Shown here piece by piece: positions 28,665 to 37,624 of a stretch of DNA of 64,000 nucleotides; the first letter of the stretch is position 1, and the number at the start of each line of letters is the position of its first letter. Below the pieces are notes generated by a model. The model did no database searches. It saw only the letters and a program-made list of their open reading frames with translations, and was not told where the DNA came from. The translations under genes and the position numbers were made by a program. The DNA is from Candidatus Zixiibacteriota bacterium (GTDB lineage: Bacteria > Zixibacteria > MSB-5A5 > DSPP01). The stretch is from NCBI GenBank assembly GCA_022614805.1, contig JAKEHY010000017.1:81758-145757 (forward strand), read 5' to 3'.

Positions 28665-29834
28665 TCAAAAATAAGTCGCAATCCCGAACTGCAAGGCCGC
28701 CGAGCGGGTTTCGTTGTTGATGCGGTCGAACTCCCAGTTGTGCAGGTAATCGAGCTTTAGAACCGTCTCCGGCACGGGGCGCAGGTTGACGCCGAAACTA
28801 AACCGTTGCAAATCAGCCCCCTCGATATCGGCATCCAAGTCGACGTAGTCGTAGCGGGTTACAATGGCCAGAACCGATTGCGGGAACATCGGCAAAAAGC
28901 GGTCAAATAGATTGTAAAGCGCTTGGCCGTAAAATCCCCACTGCTTTTCGGCAAAAAGCCCGACCAGCGATGGCGGAATTTCAATCGAAGCCCGAGCTAT
29001 TTCCCCTTGCAGAGTCAATCGTTTGATTTCGTATTCGGCATCAAGGGCCAAAAGGGTGGCCGTGCGGGGCTCGTCCACTTCCTGCGCTTCGACTTTATAG
29101 GTGTTGTACCGGCCGGTGTGAATCGAAAGCCCTAGTTCGCCGCCGAACTCCGGACTGAATGCCAGTCGTCCCGAAAAAGCCGGGCTGCCGTTGTTGTCTT
29201 CTTCAAAAGCTTCGGGACGGCCGTCCGGCAGGGAAGTGCCGTCTCCTGCAAGAACCACGCCGTCCGTCAACCCGTTGACCAGATAGGTCTCGTAAGTAAG
29301 CCGATTCTCTCCGGCTGGATAAAACGAGCCGTAAAATCCCAGACCGGCCTCGGACAGGGTGGCCGGAATGATGCGAGTGGAAACCAAAGGACGGTCCACA
29401 AATTCATTCTTCGGGCTGTCGTGGGCCAGGTTGAACTTGCCGACCGGGGAAAGCAGGATGCCGCCCCGCAGGTTGAATTCCTCCCGGAACTGCAAATCGA
29501 CCAGGGCCATTTCAAGCTTGATTTCCTCTGTGCCGTGTTCGAACTCCAGCTCGGAGGTGAGCTTTATCAAATCAGAAATGGAGGAGAAAAGAAAGATGTT
29601 GAACCGCCGGGCCTCGAAGGAATACCCTTCGTGAATCCCAGCTTCGTAATCCGAGCGTAAAAGCATTTCGGCATAGCCGCCGATGGCCAGCCGCCCGCTC
29701 GGGCGAATGAGATATGGCTTGTCGTAAATCCCGCCTTTGACGAACGGCTTTTGGGCCGTATCCGGTTCACCTTGGGGGAAGCCGAACGAGCAGGAAGTGA
29801 AGGCAATCGCGAAAGTCAGAGCGAGAATTCTCAT
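28665..29834 (-). CDS. Outer-membrane porin of the di-heme/Rieske operon
   Basis: 389 residues from ATG 29834, which overlaps the Rieske stop (TGATG); the longer open frame runs back through that gene and is spurious. A signal peptide (to about FGFPQ) is followed by barrel strands, ending in ATYF. Blocks LTSELEFEHGTEEIKLEMA, LLSPVGKFNLAHDSP and STRIIPATLSEAGLGFYG match the porin at 46991 (LDFEHAFNEPEFEYGY, LMPVGPLNEFHEPP, ASLIPTTWQENGAGLVG), so the two look paralogous. Likely role: passage of a metal or small solute across the outer membrane. Confidence 0.82.
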   Translation of the reverse strand: MRILALTFAIAFTSCSFGFPQGEPDTAQKPFVKGGIYDKPYLIRPSGRLAIGGYAEMLLRSDYEAGIHEGYSFEARRFNIFLFSSISDLIKLTSELEFEHGTEEIKLEMALVDLQFREEFNLRGGILLSPVGKFNLAHDSPKNEFVDRPLVSTRIIPATLSEAGLGFYGSFYPAGENRLTYETYLVNGLTDGVVLAGDGTSLPDGRPEAFEEDNNGSPAFSGRLAFSPEFGGELGLSIHTGRYNTYKVEAQEVDEPRTATLLALDAEYEIKRLTLQGEIARASIEIPPSLVGLFAEKQWGFYGQALYNLFDRFLPMFPQSVLAIVTRYDYVDLDADIEGADLQRFSFGVNLRPVPETVLKLDYLHNWEFDRINNETRSAALQFGIATYF

Positions 29835-30277
29835 CACCCTTCCTTCAAGACGATTTCCAGAAATTCCCCCTCTTTTTTCACTGGAAAACGGGCCAAGTTT
29901 GCCGGCGCCGGGCCGCGAGTCACTTTTCCGGTCAAATCGTACTGCGAACCGTGGCAGGGGCACTCGAATTTCGATTTCGTTTTGCGAACTTCGCACCCGG
30001 CGTGGGTGCAGGTAGTGGAAATGGCAAAAATCTCTCCGGAAGAGTGCTGAAAAACAACTATAGGATGGGCAAACCCGAAGGGATAAACTTTGACGTATCC
30101 TTCCGGCTCGGAAAGCTTGGGCAGTTCCGCAAGCCAAAGCCGGACCCGGTTCTCCTTGGCGGAAACCCGCAGCGTTTGCGAACGAACGGCGCATCCTTCG
30201 AGCAGAGCGGCAACGGGAACAAAACTGGCGGCCGCCACAGCCGTTGCGGCGCTCTGCAAAAACTCCTTGCGGGTCAT
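29834..30277 (-). CDS. Rieske [2Fe-2S] protein, exported
   Basis: 147 residues from ATG 30277, sharing one base with the stop of the upstream gene. The N-terminus has a hydrophobic export segment (MTRKEFLQSAATAVAAASFVPVAALLEGC), perhaps Tat-like or a lipoprotein (LLEGC). Rieske cluster motifs are CTHAGC (CxHxGC) and CPCHGSQYD (CxxHGS type), followed by GPAPANLARFPV. It is likely a periplasmic or membrane-tethered electron carrier. It sits between a di-heme oxidoreductase and a porin, not with cytochrome b, so it is not part of a bc1 complex here. Confidence 0.9.
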   Translation of the reverse strand: MTRKEFLQSAATAVAAASFVPVAALLEGCAVRSQTLRVSAKENRVRLWLAELPKLSEPEGYVKVYPFGFAHPIVVFQHSSGEIFAISTTCTHAGCEVRKTKSKFECPCHGSQYDLTGKVTRGPAPANLARFPVKKEGEFLEIVLKEG

Positions 30278-31542
30278 CACAGCGATTTCAAAAATTTCAA
30301 AAGCGCTTCCTGGTCGGCGGGAGAAAGCTGAAAGAAAAGCCTCCGGCTGGAATCCGCCTCCCCTTTGTGAAATTGGATTACTTCCCGCAAATCGGACGTG
30401 CGCCCGTCGTGCAGGAAAAAGGGCTTTCCTCCCAAAACGGTTTCGATGATGCCGAGCCCCCACAAGGGGGTGGTGCGCCACTCCGTGCCGGAGGCTTCTC
30501 CTTCGACGAAGTTATCCGCCAAATCCGGTCCCATATCGTGCAAAAGCAGGTCGGAATAGAGATTGGCGGTTTTGTTGCTCAAGGCGGCAATTGGGTGCGG
30601 CCCGGTGTTCAACGCGGGGACGTGGCAGCGGGCGCAGAGAATGGCGGAAAAAAGTGAATCCCCCCGTTTTACTTGTGGGTCACCAATATTCCGGCGTAAG
30701 GGCGGCCGCAAGGTTTGCAGGTAGAAAACGACATCGTTGACCGTTCCCGCCGAAAGCTCCGGGTCCGGCACCGGGTCGCCGCCCGCCCCGCCCACCAGAG
30801 GATTGAAATTTTCTACCGGCCGGAAATCGGTAGTGATGCCGATATCCTGATGATAGGCATTAACTGTCTGTTGCAACAGGCTGATGGCACCAGCCTTGCG
30901 CCCGAAGCGCCCCAGATATTTGCCGCCGTACGGTCCCGAAGGCAGGTTCAAAAACTCCGGCGGGTCGATAAATTGAGGCCGCCCGGAAATGCCGTTGCTA
31001 TCAGCATCCAAAGAATCAACGTTTGCCAAAATCGTGGCATCCGTAATCGCTTCGATAAGCCCTAATCCCACCACCAAAGGCCCACCCCGTTCAGAAATGG
31101 CGTTGGCCTCTGCGGGAATAACTTCTGCCGGATAGCCGGGCATACTGCGCTCCTGCAGCTGCGGACCGCCGTATTGTTCCAGATTGTCGAACGGGACACC
31201 AACCGAATTTCTGCCGAACCGTTTCAAATTGACGGAGGGATGCCCGCGCCCATCCCCTACGTGGCAGCGCTCGCAAGCGGTGTTGTTGAAGAGCGGCCCC
31301 AACCCCGTTTCGAAAGTGAATACCTCGCTGAACGCTTCGTCCCCCCGGGCAAAAATCCCCAGCTGTTCCGGCGTCAGGCCGTCAATGGGGGCATCCAAGC
31401 TTTCCTCCGGCTGGGGGGCCTCGGTCAAAAGCTTCTGGCACCCCGAAAGCCCGCCCAAAAGGGTGGCGACCGCGCAAAACACAACAAACGCCAAAAGTAA
31501 GCTCGATCCCAACGAAGTTTTTCTCAAAAAAGCGGCCATCAC
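30277..31542 (-). CDS. Di-heme oxidoreductase (DUF1111/DHOR family), exported
   Basis: 421 residues with an N-terminal signal or lipoprotein segment (LLGGLSGC). Two heme sites are visible: ACERCH (~residues 87-92) and LCARCH (~300-305). Blocks SMPGYPAEVIPAEANAISERGGP and GISGRPQFI and the C-terminal TPLWGLGIIETVLGG / FLHDGRTSDLREVI are typical of DHOR proteins, which resemble MauG and cytochrome c peroxidases. In proteobacteria such genes often sit with imelysin genes under Fur control, hinting at iron handling; imelysin is absent here. First gene of the operon with Rieske and porin. Confidence 0.88.
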   Translation of the reverse strand: MMAAFLRKTSLGSSLLLAFVVFCAVATLLGGLSGCQKLLTEAPQPEESLDAPIDGLTPEQLGIFARGDEAFSEVFTFETGLGPLFNNTACERCHVGDGRGHPSVNLKRFGRNSVGVPFDNLEQYGGPQLQERSMPGYPAEVIPAEANAISERGGPLVVGLGLIEAITDATILANVDSLDADSNGISGRPQFIDPPEFLNLPSGPYGGKYLGRFGRKAGAISLLQQTVNAYHQDIGITTDFRPVENFNPLVGGAGGDPVPDPELSAGTVNDVVFYLQTLRPPLRRNIGDPQVKRGDSLFSAILCARCHVPALNTGPHPIAALSNKTANLYSDLLLHDMGPDLADNFVEGEASGTEWRTTPLWGLGIIETVLGGKPFFLHDGRTSDLREVIQFHKGEADSSRRLFFQLSPADQEALLKFLKSL

Positions 31543-31548
31543 TCCTTC

Positions 31549-31563
31549 TTTAGTTTAACTAAA
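31549..31563. promoter_or_regulatory. Palindromic operator before the di-heme operon
   Basis: TTTAGTT-T-AACTAAA, perfect 7-bp arms, placed just downstream of the predicted transcription start and upstream of the ATG, where a repressor would block transcription. The shape recalls DtxR/MntR-type metal boxes, but the regulator is unknown. Confidence 0.55.
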
Positions 31564-31575
31564 CTTAACTCGAAT

Positions 31576-31604
31576 AATTAATCTATGTTAATTGAACTTG
31601 TCAA
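31576..31604 (-). promoter_or_regulatory. Promoter of the di-heme/Rieske/porin operon
   Basis: TTGACA, 17-bp spacer, TTAATT on the minus strand; about 34 bp from the -10 box to the start codon. Confidence 0.65.
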
Positions 31605-31608
31605 GCCC

Positions 31609-31690
31609 AAAAAAAGCTCCCCCGGGGACTGGCACGCTTTCGGCCTTGCGGCCGAATCGACGCCTCCTTCGAAGGTCCGCCGGGGGAGTC
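31609..31690 (-). ncRNA. Branched terminator-like structured RNA element
   Basis: On the minus strand a 9-bp GC stem (CTCCCCCGG with CCGGGGGAG) encloses 54 nt and is followed by C then seven T. Inside are a CCTTCGAAGG self-complementary stretch and a perfect TTCGGCC-GCAA-GGCCGAA hairpin with a GNRA loop. It lies after ahcY and immediately before the di-heme promoter. It can act as a terminator of metK-ahcY, but the internal branching is unusual for one. A small RNA 3' end or a leader element is possible. Confidence 0.5.
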
Positions 31691-31776
31691 TTACAAAAAT
31701 CGGATGGGCTGCAATAAACTTTAGATTTTCAAACGGTATTCAACCCCTGCGGGAAGAAAAAAGTTCCGGTTTGTCA

Positions 31777-31815
31777 ATGTCAAAAAGCTGACAGCAAGTG
31801 TCAACTTTTTGACAC
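31777..31815. repeat. Long inverted repeat downstream of ahcY
   Basis: GTCAAAAAGCTGACA pairs with TGTCAACTTTTTGAC (one mismatch) around a 5-nt loop. There is no T-tract directly after it, so it may be an operator or an mRNA 3'-end hairpin. Confidence 0.6.
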
Positions 31816-31867
31816 TCCGTATAGAACAGGGAGCGGTGGCCGGGATTTAGGGATGGGTAAAGAAAAA

Positions 31868-33130
31868 CTACGTACCCAGTTCCCAAGAGGCCAAATACTT
31901 TTTCTGCTCGGGGGTCAATTCGTCTATCCGCAGACCCATCGACTTAAGCTTCAGCCGGGCAATCTCCCGGTCAATCGCCTCCGGAACGGGATATACCTGC
32001 TTTTCGAGGTTCCCGCCGGAGGTAACCAGATACTCCACTCCCAGAGCCTGGTTGGCAAAGGACATATCCATCACCATTGCGGGATGCCCTTCGGCGGCGG
32101 CCAAATTGATGAGCCGCCCTTCACCAAGCAAGTGGATTTTTTTCCCACGCGGGAGGGTGAATTCCTCCACGAAGGGGCGCACCTCCCGCCTTTTTTTTGC
32201 CAGCTTTTGCAAAGCGGGCAGGTCGATTTCGGCGTTGAAGTGCCCGGAGTTGGCCAAAATCGCCCCATCCTTCATCGACAGGTAATGTTCCCGCCGCAAA
32301 ACGTTCAAATTTCCGGTGACGGTCACGAAAACGTCGCCGATTTTAGCCCCCTCCCGGGAGGAAACCACCTCGTATCCTTCCATCGCCGCCTCGAGGGCCC
32401 GCAGCGGGTCCACCTCGCAGACGTAAACAACCGCCCCCATTCCCCGGAAGCGCATCGCCACCCCCCGCCCGCAAAAGCCGTAACCAAAAACCACCACTTT
32501 TGAGCCAGCTACCAGGTGGTTGGTGGCCCGCAGCACTCCGTCCACGGTCGATTGCCCGGTGCCGTAGCGGTTGTCAAAAAGATGCTTGGTTTTGGAGTCG
32601 TTGACCGAAATGACCGGGAATAACAGAACCCCCTTCTCCTCCATTTGACGCAGGCGCATAACGCCGGTGGTCGTCTCCTCCGTCCCGCCGATTACCCGGG
32701 CGGCATCCTTTTTACGCGAGGAATGCAAAAGCGAGACCAAATCGGCCCCGTCATCCATCGTCACCAAGGGCTTGATATCCAGGGCCGCTTCGATATGGTC
32801 GTAGTACCTTTTCTTATTCTCCCCTTTGATGGCAAAAGTCGGGATGCTGGAGTCGAAAACCAAGGAGGCCGCCACGTCATCCTGGGTGGAAAGGGGATTG
32901 GAGGCGCACAGGCGCACCTGTGCGCCGCCCGCTTTCAAGGCCAGCATCAAATTGGCCGTTTCCGTGGTGACGTGAAGGCAGGCGGCGATGCGCACTCCCG
33001 CTAAGGGTCTTTCCTTGGCGAAGCGTTTTTGAATGCCGGCCAAAACCGGCATATGGCGGGCCGCCCAATCGATGCGCTTCCGGCCCAAGGCGGCCAGTTT
33101 TTTATCTTTTACGTCATATTCTTTTGCCAT
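31868..33130 (-). CDS. ahcY: S-adenosylhomocysteine hydrolase
   Basis: 420 residues, the shorter prokaryotic form. Blocks [52 protein letters not shown] and the NAD-binding [14 protein letters not shown] are present. It splits SAH to adenosine and homocysteine, completing the methyl cycle begun by metK just upstream (25-bp gap). The C-terminus ends ASWELGT. Confidence 0.95.
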   Translation of the reverse strand: MAKEYDVKDKKLAALGRKRIDWAARHMPVLAGIQKRFAKERPLAGVRIAACLHVTTETANLMLALKAGGAQVRLCASNPLSTQDDVAASLVFDSSIPTFAIKGENKKRYYDHIEAALDIKPLVTMDDGADLVSLLHSSRKKDAARVIGGTEETTTGVMRLRQMEEKGVLLFPVISVNDSKTKHLFDNRYGTGQSTVDGVLRATNHLVAGSKVVVFGYGFCGRGVAMRFRGMGAVVYVCEVDPLRALEAAMEGYEVVSSREGAKIGDVFVTVTGNLNVLRREHYLSMKDGAILANSGHFNAEIDLPALQKLAKKRREVRPFVEEFTLPRGKKIHLLGEGRLINLAAAEGHPAMVMDMSFANQALGVEYLVTSGGNLEKQVYPVPEAIDREIARLKLKSMGLRIDELTPEQKKYLASWELGT

Positions 33131-33155
33131 TTATTCCCCGAAATAGCTGCCAAAA

Positions 33156-34328
33156 TTATGCCAGCCGGGCCAGCTCGGCGGCCCGGTTCGTTTTTTCCCA
33201 GGTAAATTCCGGCTCGTCCCGGCCGAAATGGCCGTAGGCGGCCGTTTTCAGATAAATCGGCCGCAGGAGCTTAAGATAATCGATAATCCCTCTCGGCGTA
33301 AGCGGGAAGAGCTTGCGCACCAGCTGGGTCAAGCGGGAATCTGGCACCCGCCCGGTTCCGTTGGTCTCAATCATCACGGAAACCGGTTCGGCCACGCCAA
33401 TGGCATAGGCCAGCTGCACTGTGCATTCTTCCGCCAGGCCGGAAGCGACGATGTTTTTGGCGATGTGCCGGGCCTGGTAGCAGGCGGAGCGGTCCACTTT
33501 CGTCGGGTCCTTGCCGGAAAAGGCGCCCCCTCCGTGCGCCGCCCAGCCGCCGTAGGTGTCCACGATAAGTTTCCGCCCCGTCATTCCCGTGTCCGACTGC
33601 GGCCCCCCCACCACAAACTTGCCGGTGGGGTTGACCAGATAGCGCGTTTTCGCATCGAGGTATCGCTTTGGAATGACCGCCAAAGCCACTTTCTCCACGA
33701 TTTCATCCACGGCACGGGCGGTGATTTTTTTCCCCGTCCGGTCTAAAATCTCGTCTGTATGCTGAGAGGAAACTACGACGGTATCGACCCGATACGGCGC
33801 TCCGTCACGATACTCGACGGTGACCTGTGATTTGCCATCCGGCCCCAGATAGGGCAAAATTTTCTTCTTGCGGACAACCGAAAGCCGGCGCGCCAATTCG
33901 TGCGCAAGCTGGATGGGTAAAGGCATCAACTCCCGGGTATCCCGGCAGGCGTAGCCGATCATCATCCCCTGGTCGCCCGCGCCGCCGACCGAGACCCCCT
34001 GCGCGATATCCGGCGACTGCCGCCCGATAGCATTCAGGATGGCGCAGGTTTCGTAGTTGAAGCCGTACTTGGAATGGGTGTAGCCGATGTCCCGAATCAG
34101 ATTCCGCACCAACCCGGGAATATCGACGTAGGTGTGGGTGGTGATTTCCCCGCCGACGATGACCAGACCGACGGAGATAAACGTCTCGCAGGCCACACGC
34201 GCCCGCTTGTCCCGCTTTAAAACTTCGTCCAAAACCGCGTCCGAAATCTGGTCGCAAACCTTGTCCGGGTGCCCTTCCGTGACCGATTCCGAAGTGAAAA
34301 AGAAATTTTTACCGTTTTCCCTGCGCAT
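33156..34328 (-). CDS. metK: S-adenosylmethionine synthetase
   Basis: 390 residues. [19 protein letters not shown] at the start, [12 protein letters not shown] (signature 1) and [17 protein letters not shown] (signature 2, phosphate loop) are intact. It makes SAM from methionine and ATP. GGAG precedes the ATG. The upstream gap is too short for a SAM riboswitch, so control by one is unlikely. It forms a two-gene operon with ahcY. Confidence 0.97.
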   Translation of the reverse strand: MRRENGKNFFFTSESVTEGHPDKVCDQISDAVLDEVLKRDKRARVACETFISVGLVIVGGEITTHTYVDIPGLVRNLIRDIGYTHSKYGFNYETCAILNAIGRQSPDIAQGVSVGGAGDQGMMIGYACRDTRELMPLPIQLAHELARRLSVVRKKKILPYLGPDGKSQVTVEYRDGAPYRVDTVVVSSQHTDEILDRTGKKITARAVDEIVEKVALAVIPKRYLDAKTRYLVNPTGKFVVGGPQSDTGMTGRKLIVDTYGGWAAHGGGAFSGKDPTKVDRSACYQARHIAKNIVASGLAEECTVQLAYAIGVAEPVSVMIETNGTGRVPDSRLTQLVRKLFPLTPRGIIDYLKLLRPIYLKTAAYGHFGRDEPEFTWEKTNRAAELARLA

Positions 34329-34362
34329 TAAGCTCCTTCAATAATCCCGATACGAATGGGCT

Positions 34363-34390
34363 AACTTATCGAAAAGAAAATTTTTGTCAA
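34363..34390 (-). promoter_or_regulatory. Candidate promoter of metK-ahcY
   Basis: TTGACA, 16-bp spacer, TAAGTT on the minus strand, 35 bp before the metK start. Confidence 0.5.
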
Positions 34391-34403
34391 GGAAAGTGAC
34401 ATA

Positions 34404-34436
34404 AAAAAGCCGCCCTCTTTCGAGAGCGGCTTTTGT
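34404..34436. terminator. Rho-independent terminator of the type IX secreted protein gene
   Basis: AAAAGCCGC pairs with GCGGCTTTT with a further short inner stem, with A- and T-rich flanks on both sides. It lies 17 bp past the stop at 34453 (minus). Confidence 0.8.
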
Positions 34437-34452
34437 TGAATGGCAGAAAGGG

Positions 34453-36558
34453 TTACTTCACAAACATCATCCTCTTGGTCGCAACCGATGCCGGCGTTGT
34501 CAATTTGTAGAAGTAGATGCCGGAAGAAACGCCGTTGCCCGAAGCATCGGTCCCGTCCCAAACCACCCGATGGTCTCCCGCCGCCTGCTCGTGGTTCACC
34601 AAGGTTTTCACTTCCTGACCTAACAGGTTATAGACCTTCAACTCCACCGGCACCGCTTCCGGCAGGGCGTAGTCGATTTGAGTCGAAGGGTTGAAGGGGT
34701 TCGGGAAGTTCTGGCCCAAAACAAAGTTTTTGGGCACACTGGCGACGACCTTGGGGGCACCTTCGATTATGGTGATATCCACCGAGCCGTAGGCCCCGCT
34801 CGGCACCGGCCGCAAATCCGTTATGTCCGGGTTTGGATTGATGTCGACCTGGTCGCGCCCATCATGCCAAGTGGCATAGACGCGCACGGTGTTGGGTCCA
34901 ATCTCCCGGCTGGTGGCGTCGATGTAGTCGCCATAGTTGGGCCGAATGTTGGAAACGGTGCGCGACCAGTTGGAGGTAAAGTTGGTAATCCGCACCGGGG
35001 CTCCGAAGCTCGCCCCACCGTCGATGGAAATGGCCACATAGGTATCCACCAGCGTGCTCCGGGTGGAAAAGCGCGTCCCCCCATCTATTCCCCGAACGGT
35101 CTCGAAGTTATTCGGATCGGGTGTAAGGTTAGCTTCGACGTCTTCCTGGTAAACCACGCTCACTACTCCTCCATCGGTGGTGCTCACGACCGGCCAGAAC
35201 TGGACTTTGCCATCGCCGATGGCGCCATTCACATTGACGGGCGCGCTCCAGGTGTTCCCCCCGTCATCCGAGTATTTGATGAACGCATCCGCATCGGCCA
35301 CTGCGGAAGGAAACAGCGGGCCGCCTGGGGGATTGGGGTCGAGAAGAACCGTACCCGGCAGGTCTGGGTTGCTGCCCGCATCGTGGTAGGCGACGTAAAT
35401 CCGGCCTTTATAAGGCCCGGTGTGGGCCACAGCAATGCGCGGAAAGTCGTTGTACCGGGAACGGTTGTAGCCGGCCGGAGGTTTCTGGGCGGCAGGGATG
35501 ATTGAAGCGACATCGACTTGCGTCCCAAAAGTGGCACCTTTGTTGGTAGAACGGGCAAACTGTATCTTAGCCGGGTTGGGAAAGTTGAATCGACCCCGTT
35601 CCCAGACCACGTACACATCCCCGTTCGTGCCGACCGCCGGCATAGAGCCCTGCACGCCATCTGCACCAACTCCCTGCACCAAAGTCGCGCCGCTGAAGGT
35701 GGCTCCCCCATCAAGGGAACTGAAAGCCACAATACCCCCTATAGAGCTGCCACCGACGTCAAAATTGGTGGCTGTAACGTATACTTCCTGCACGTTGCCG
35801 TTCGGATTTACGGTAATGGCCTCTTTGTCCAGGCCGAACGTGCCCACGGCCGAAGGAGAAGGAATTAAACTCGGCGTGGCCCAAGAAAGAGCACCGCCGG
35901 AAACCGTACCCCGGTGAACCGTGAGCCCGGCTACGCTACGTCCATTGCCTGGGCCGTTGCCTGGTACGTTGGCGCGCACGCCCAAGTTGGCGTACAGGAA
36001 GGTTCCGTTCCCCAGATTATCCCGCAACAGGGCCAGCCAAGGATCGCCGGAAGTGCTAATAATGGTAGGGGGAGAAGTGGGAATAGTAGTTGTAGGGAGC
36101 CCTCCCCCGTCCACAAAGCTGGCACCGGAATTGGAGGAAAAAGCCCAGCCGGAAAGACCAGCGAGGGCGAATTGGGGCAAAAAGCCATCGGCATCGTTCC
36201 AGCCGATGACGATGTTCTCGCCGGGCAATCCGTCATCCCCATCCACGGCAATGCTCATTTCGCTTCGGCCTATCAGACCAGCGGGGGAAATGCTCTGGGG
36301 AGCGCTGACGATTTGGTTGGGTCCGACCGTGGTTTCAAATACATCGTCCCTCCCGGGCACTGGCGGGCGCAGATAGTTGACTCCGACCGCAGTGGCCGAA
36401 GCCGGAGCAGCTCCCTCTTCCGATCCTATGTCATAGCCGTCCAGAATGGCAGTGGGAGCAAGCGGTTCTTCCACGTCGGTCGCCAAGCCGACCACCCACC
36501 ATCCGGCCAGGAAACCGAAGCTAAACCCTAAAACAATCCAAAACTTGCGAAAGCTCAT
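34453..36558 (-). CDS. Secreted BNR/sialidase-fold-like protein with type IX sorting domain
   Basis: 701 residues. A signal peptide (to about residue 26) is followed by a long region of Asp-box/BNR-like repeats (YSDDGGNTWSAPV, SRSTNKGATFG, ISIDGGASFGAPV, FSSLDGGATF), suggesting a beta-propeller. The last ~90 residues are a Por-secretion-type sorting tail (GQNFPNPFNPSTQIDYALPE ... LKVYNLLGQEVKTLV ... SGIYFYKL ... KRMMFVK). It is predicted to cross the outer membrane by a type IX system and be surface-attached or released. No hydrolase active site was identified, so calling it a sialidase would be too strong. Confidence 0.85.
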   Translation of the reverse strand: MSFRKFWIVLGFSFGFLAGWWVVGLATDVEEPLAPTAILDGYDIGSEEGAAPASATAVGVNYLRPPVPGRDDVFETTVGPNQIVSAPQSISPAGLIGRSEMSIAVDGDDGLPGENIVIGWNDADGFLPQFALAGLSGWAFSSNSGASFVDGGGLPTTTIPTSPPTIISTSGDPWLALLRDNLGNGTFLYANLGVRANVPGNGPGNGRSVAGLTVHRGTVSGGALSWATPSLIPSPSAVGTFGLDKEAITVNPNGNVQEVYVTATNFDVGGSSIGGIVAFSSLDGGATFSGATLVQGVGADGVQGSMPAVGTNGDVYVVWERGRFNFPNPAKIQFARSTNKGATFGTQVDVASIIPAAQKPPAGYNRSRYNDFPRIAVAHTGPYKGRIYVAYHDAGSNPDLPGTVLLDPNPPGGPLFPSAVADADAFIKYSDDGGNTWSAPVNVNGAIGDGKVQFWPVVSTTDGGVVSVVYQEDVEANLTPDPNNFETVRGIDGGTRFSTRSTLVDTYVAISIDGGASFGAPVRITNFTSNWSRTVSNIRPNYGDYIDATSREIGPNTVRVYATWHDGRDQVDINPNPDITDLRPVPSGAYGSVDITIIEGAPKVVASVPKNFVLGQNFPNPFNPSTQIDYALPEAVPVELKVYNLLGQEVKTLVNHEQAAGDHRVVWDGTDASGNGVSSGIYFYKLTTPASVATKRMMFVK

Positions 36559-36797
36559 AAACCCTCCTTAAAGGAGAAGAAGTTTTTTGTTATACGACTC
36601 CAGTCTTGAAAGACCTCCTCGTTCTTTCAATTAAGGACAAGCCTTTTTGCGGGCCACCTCCTTTGCTCACCGGTTCAAAAAGTACTGAAAAAGGTACCTT
36701 TCACCCTAATCGGGCGAGCGCAACCGAAAGTTAAACCTTCGACTTTCGGTGTCGCCAAAAGCTGACGGCTGCTACTAAAACTGTTAAACTGGGAGTA
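36559..36797 (-). promoter_or_regulatory. Long structured 5' leader of the type IX secreted protein mRNA
   Basis: About 230 nt between promoter and ATG, read on the minus strand. Stems visible are: GGCGA...TCGCC enclosing CCGAAAGT...ACTTTCGG (36711-36755), an AAAGGTACCTTT palindrome, TTGAAAGA...TCTTTCAA with AGGAGG in the loop (36606-36630), and a final CTCCTT-T-AAGGAG in which the second arm is the gene's own ribosome site. The last stem could hide the ribosome site, as in a translational switch. I could not match it to GEMM-I, SAM, TPP or cobalamin riboswitch consensus. Confidence 0.5.
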
Positions 36798-36827
36798 AGG
36801 ATAAACCCCGCCCCCGCTTCTTGTCAA
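36798..36827 (-). promoter_or_regulatory. Promoter of the type IX secreted protein gene
   Basis: TTGACA with TTATCC at 17 bp (or TATCCT at 18 bp) on the minus strand; it places the transcription start near 36791. Confidence 0.6.
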
Positions 36828-36864
36828 GTCCCTTTTTAAGCCTGGGGAATCGGTTTCCTCTAAC

Positions 36865-37614
36865 TTAGGTTCGCAAAACCTCTTTTTCAAAAACCATCTT
36901 GGCCAGCAGGCGGCTTTCATCCACGGGTGTTTTCACGCATAGCCGATATCCCCAAAAGATAAGTAAAATGCCAACAAACTCGGTCACGTAGAGCACCTCG
37001 GTGTGCCCCATCCGGGAAAAACTGCCGCCGATGCCGGGCAAAATCGCCCCTACGGCGATGAAGAGGTTGCCGTAAAAGCGATGCCGGGTTCGGGGATTTT
37101 TGCTGTAGCGGTAGGCGGACAAAAAGGCGCCGCCGATGAGGAAAATTACCGCGTAGGTGTTAATAAATGGGCTCAAAAACCGCACCCAGGTCCAGCTCCC
37201 GTCCGGAGAGCCCAGAACCCGGCCGGAAAGAATTTTTGCGCCAAAAGGATATTCCTTAAGCGGCGCCAGAAGAACGGATGCGGCGGCAAAAATCAAAAAC
37301 GGAACAAGGATGGAGGATAGGGTGTTTGCCGTTTTCCGCTTGAAGAGCAGATAAACCGTCCCTTGCGCCAGAGGCACCCCGCCCAAAAGCGCCCCGGAGA
37401 TGTACCACATCCGAAACAAAATCGGATTCCAACCGAAGAGTGTGACCAAACTTTCAAAAAGCGTTCCCAGACCGTAGATGGCGACGCCGAAGCCCCACCA
37501 CAAAAGATGCGGCCCGCTTTTACTTTCTCGATAATGCTCGAAAATTCGGTGCGAAAAAAAAGCCGAAAAAAGGGTGGTCAAAATCGGCAGGTGCAAAACA
37601 AAATCCATCAACAC
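36865..37614 (-). CDS. Conserved polytopic membrane protein, function unknown
   Basis: 249 residues with about seven predicted membrane helices spread along the whole chain (for example LLWWGFGVAIYGLGTLFESLV, ILVPFLIFAAASVLL, VIFLIGGAFLSAY, VTEFVGILLIFWGYRL). No catalytic motif was recognised. It lies 10 bp after the TonB-receptor gene, so the two are probably co-transcribed and functionally related, but no substrate can be inferred. Confidence 0.7.
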   Translation of the reverse strand: MLMDFVLHLPILTTLFSAFFSHRIFEHYRESKSGPHLLWWGFGVAIYGLGTLFESLVTLFGWNPILFRMWYISGALLGGVPLAQGTVYLLFKRKTANTLSSILVPFLIFAAASVLLAPLKEYPFGAKILSGRVLGSPDGSWTWVRFLSPFINTYAVIFLIGGAFLSAYRYSKNPRTRHRFYGNLFIAVGAILPGIGGSFSRMGHTEVLYVTEFVGILLIFWGYRLCVKTPVDESRLLAKMVFEKEVLRT

Positions 37615-37624
37615 AGCCTCTTCC

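Noticed and set aside
34329-34403. SAM riboswitch before metK
   Set aside because: The gap is only about 75 bp and has no SAM-riboswitch stems; a plain promoter fits.
36559-36797. Cyclic-di-GMP (GEMM-I) riboswitch in the leader
   Set aside because: The conserved GEMM-I blocks around the ligand site were not found.
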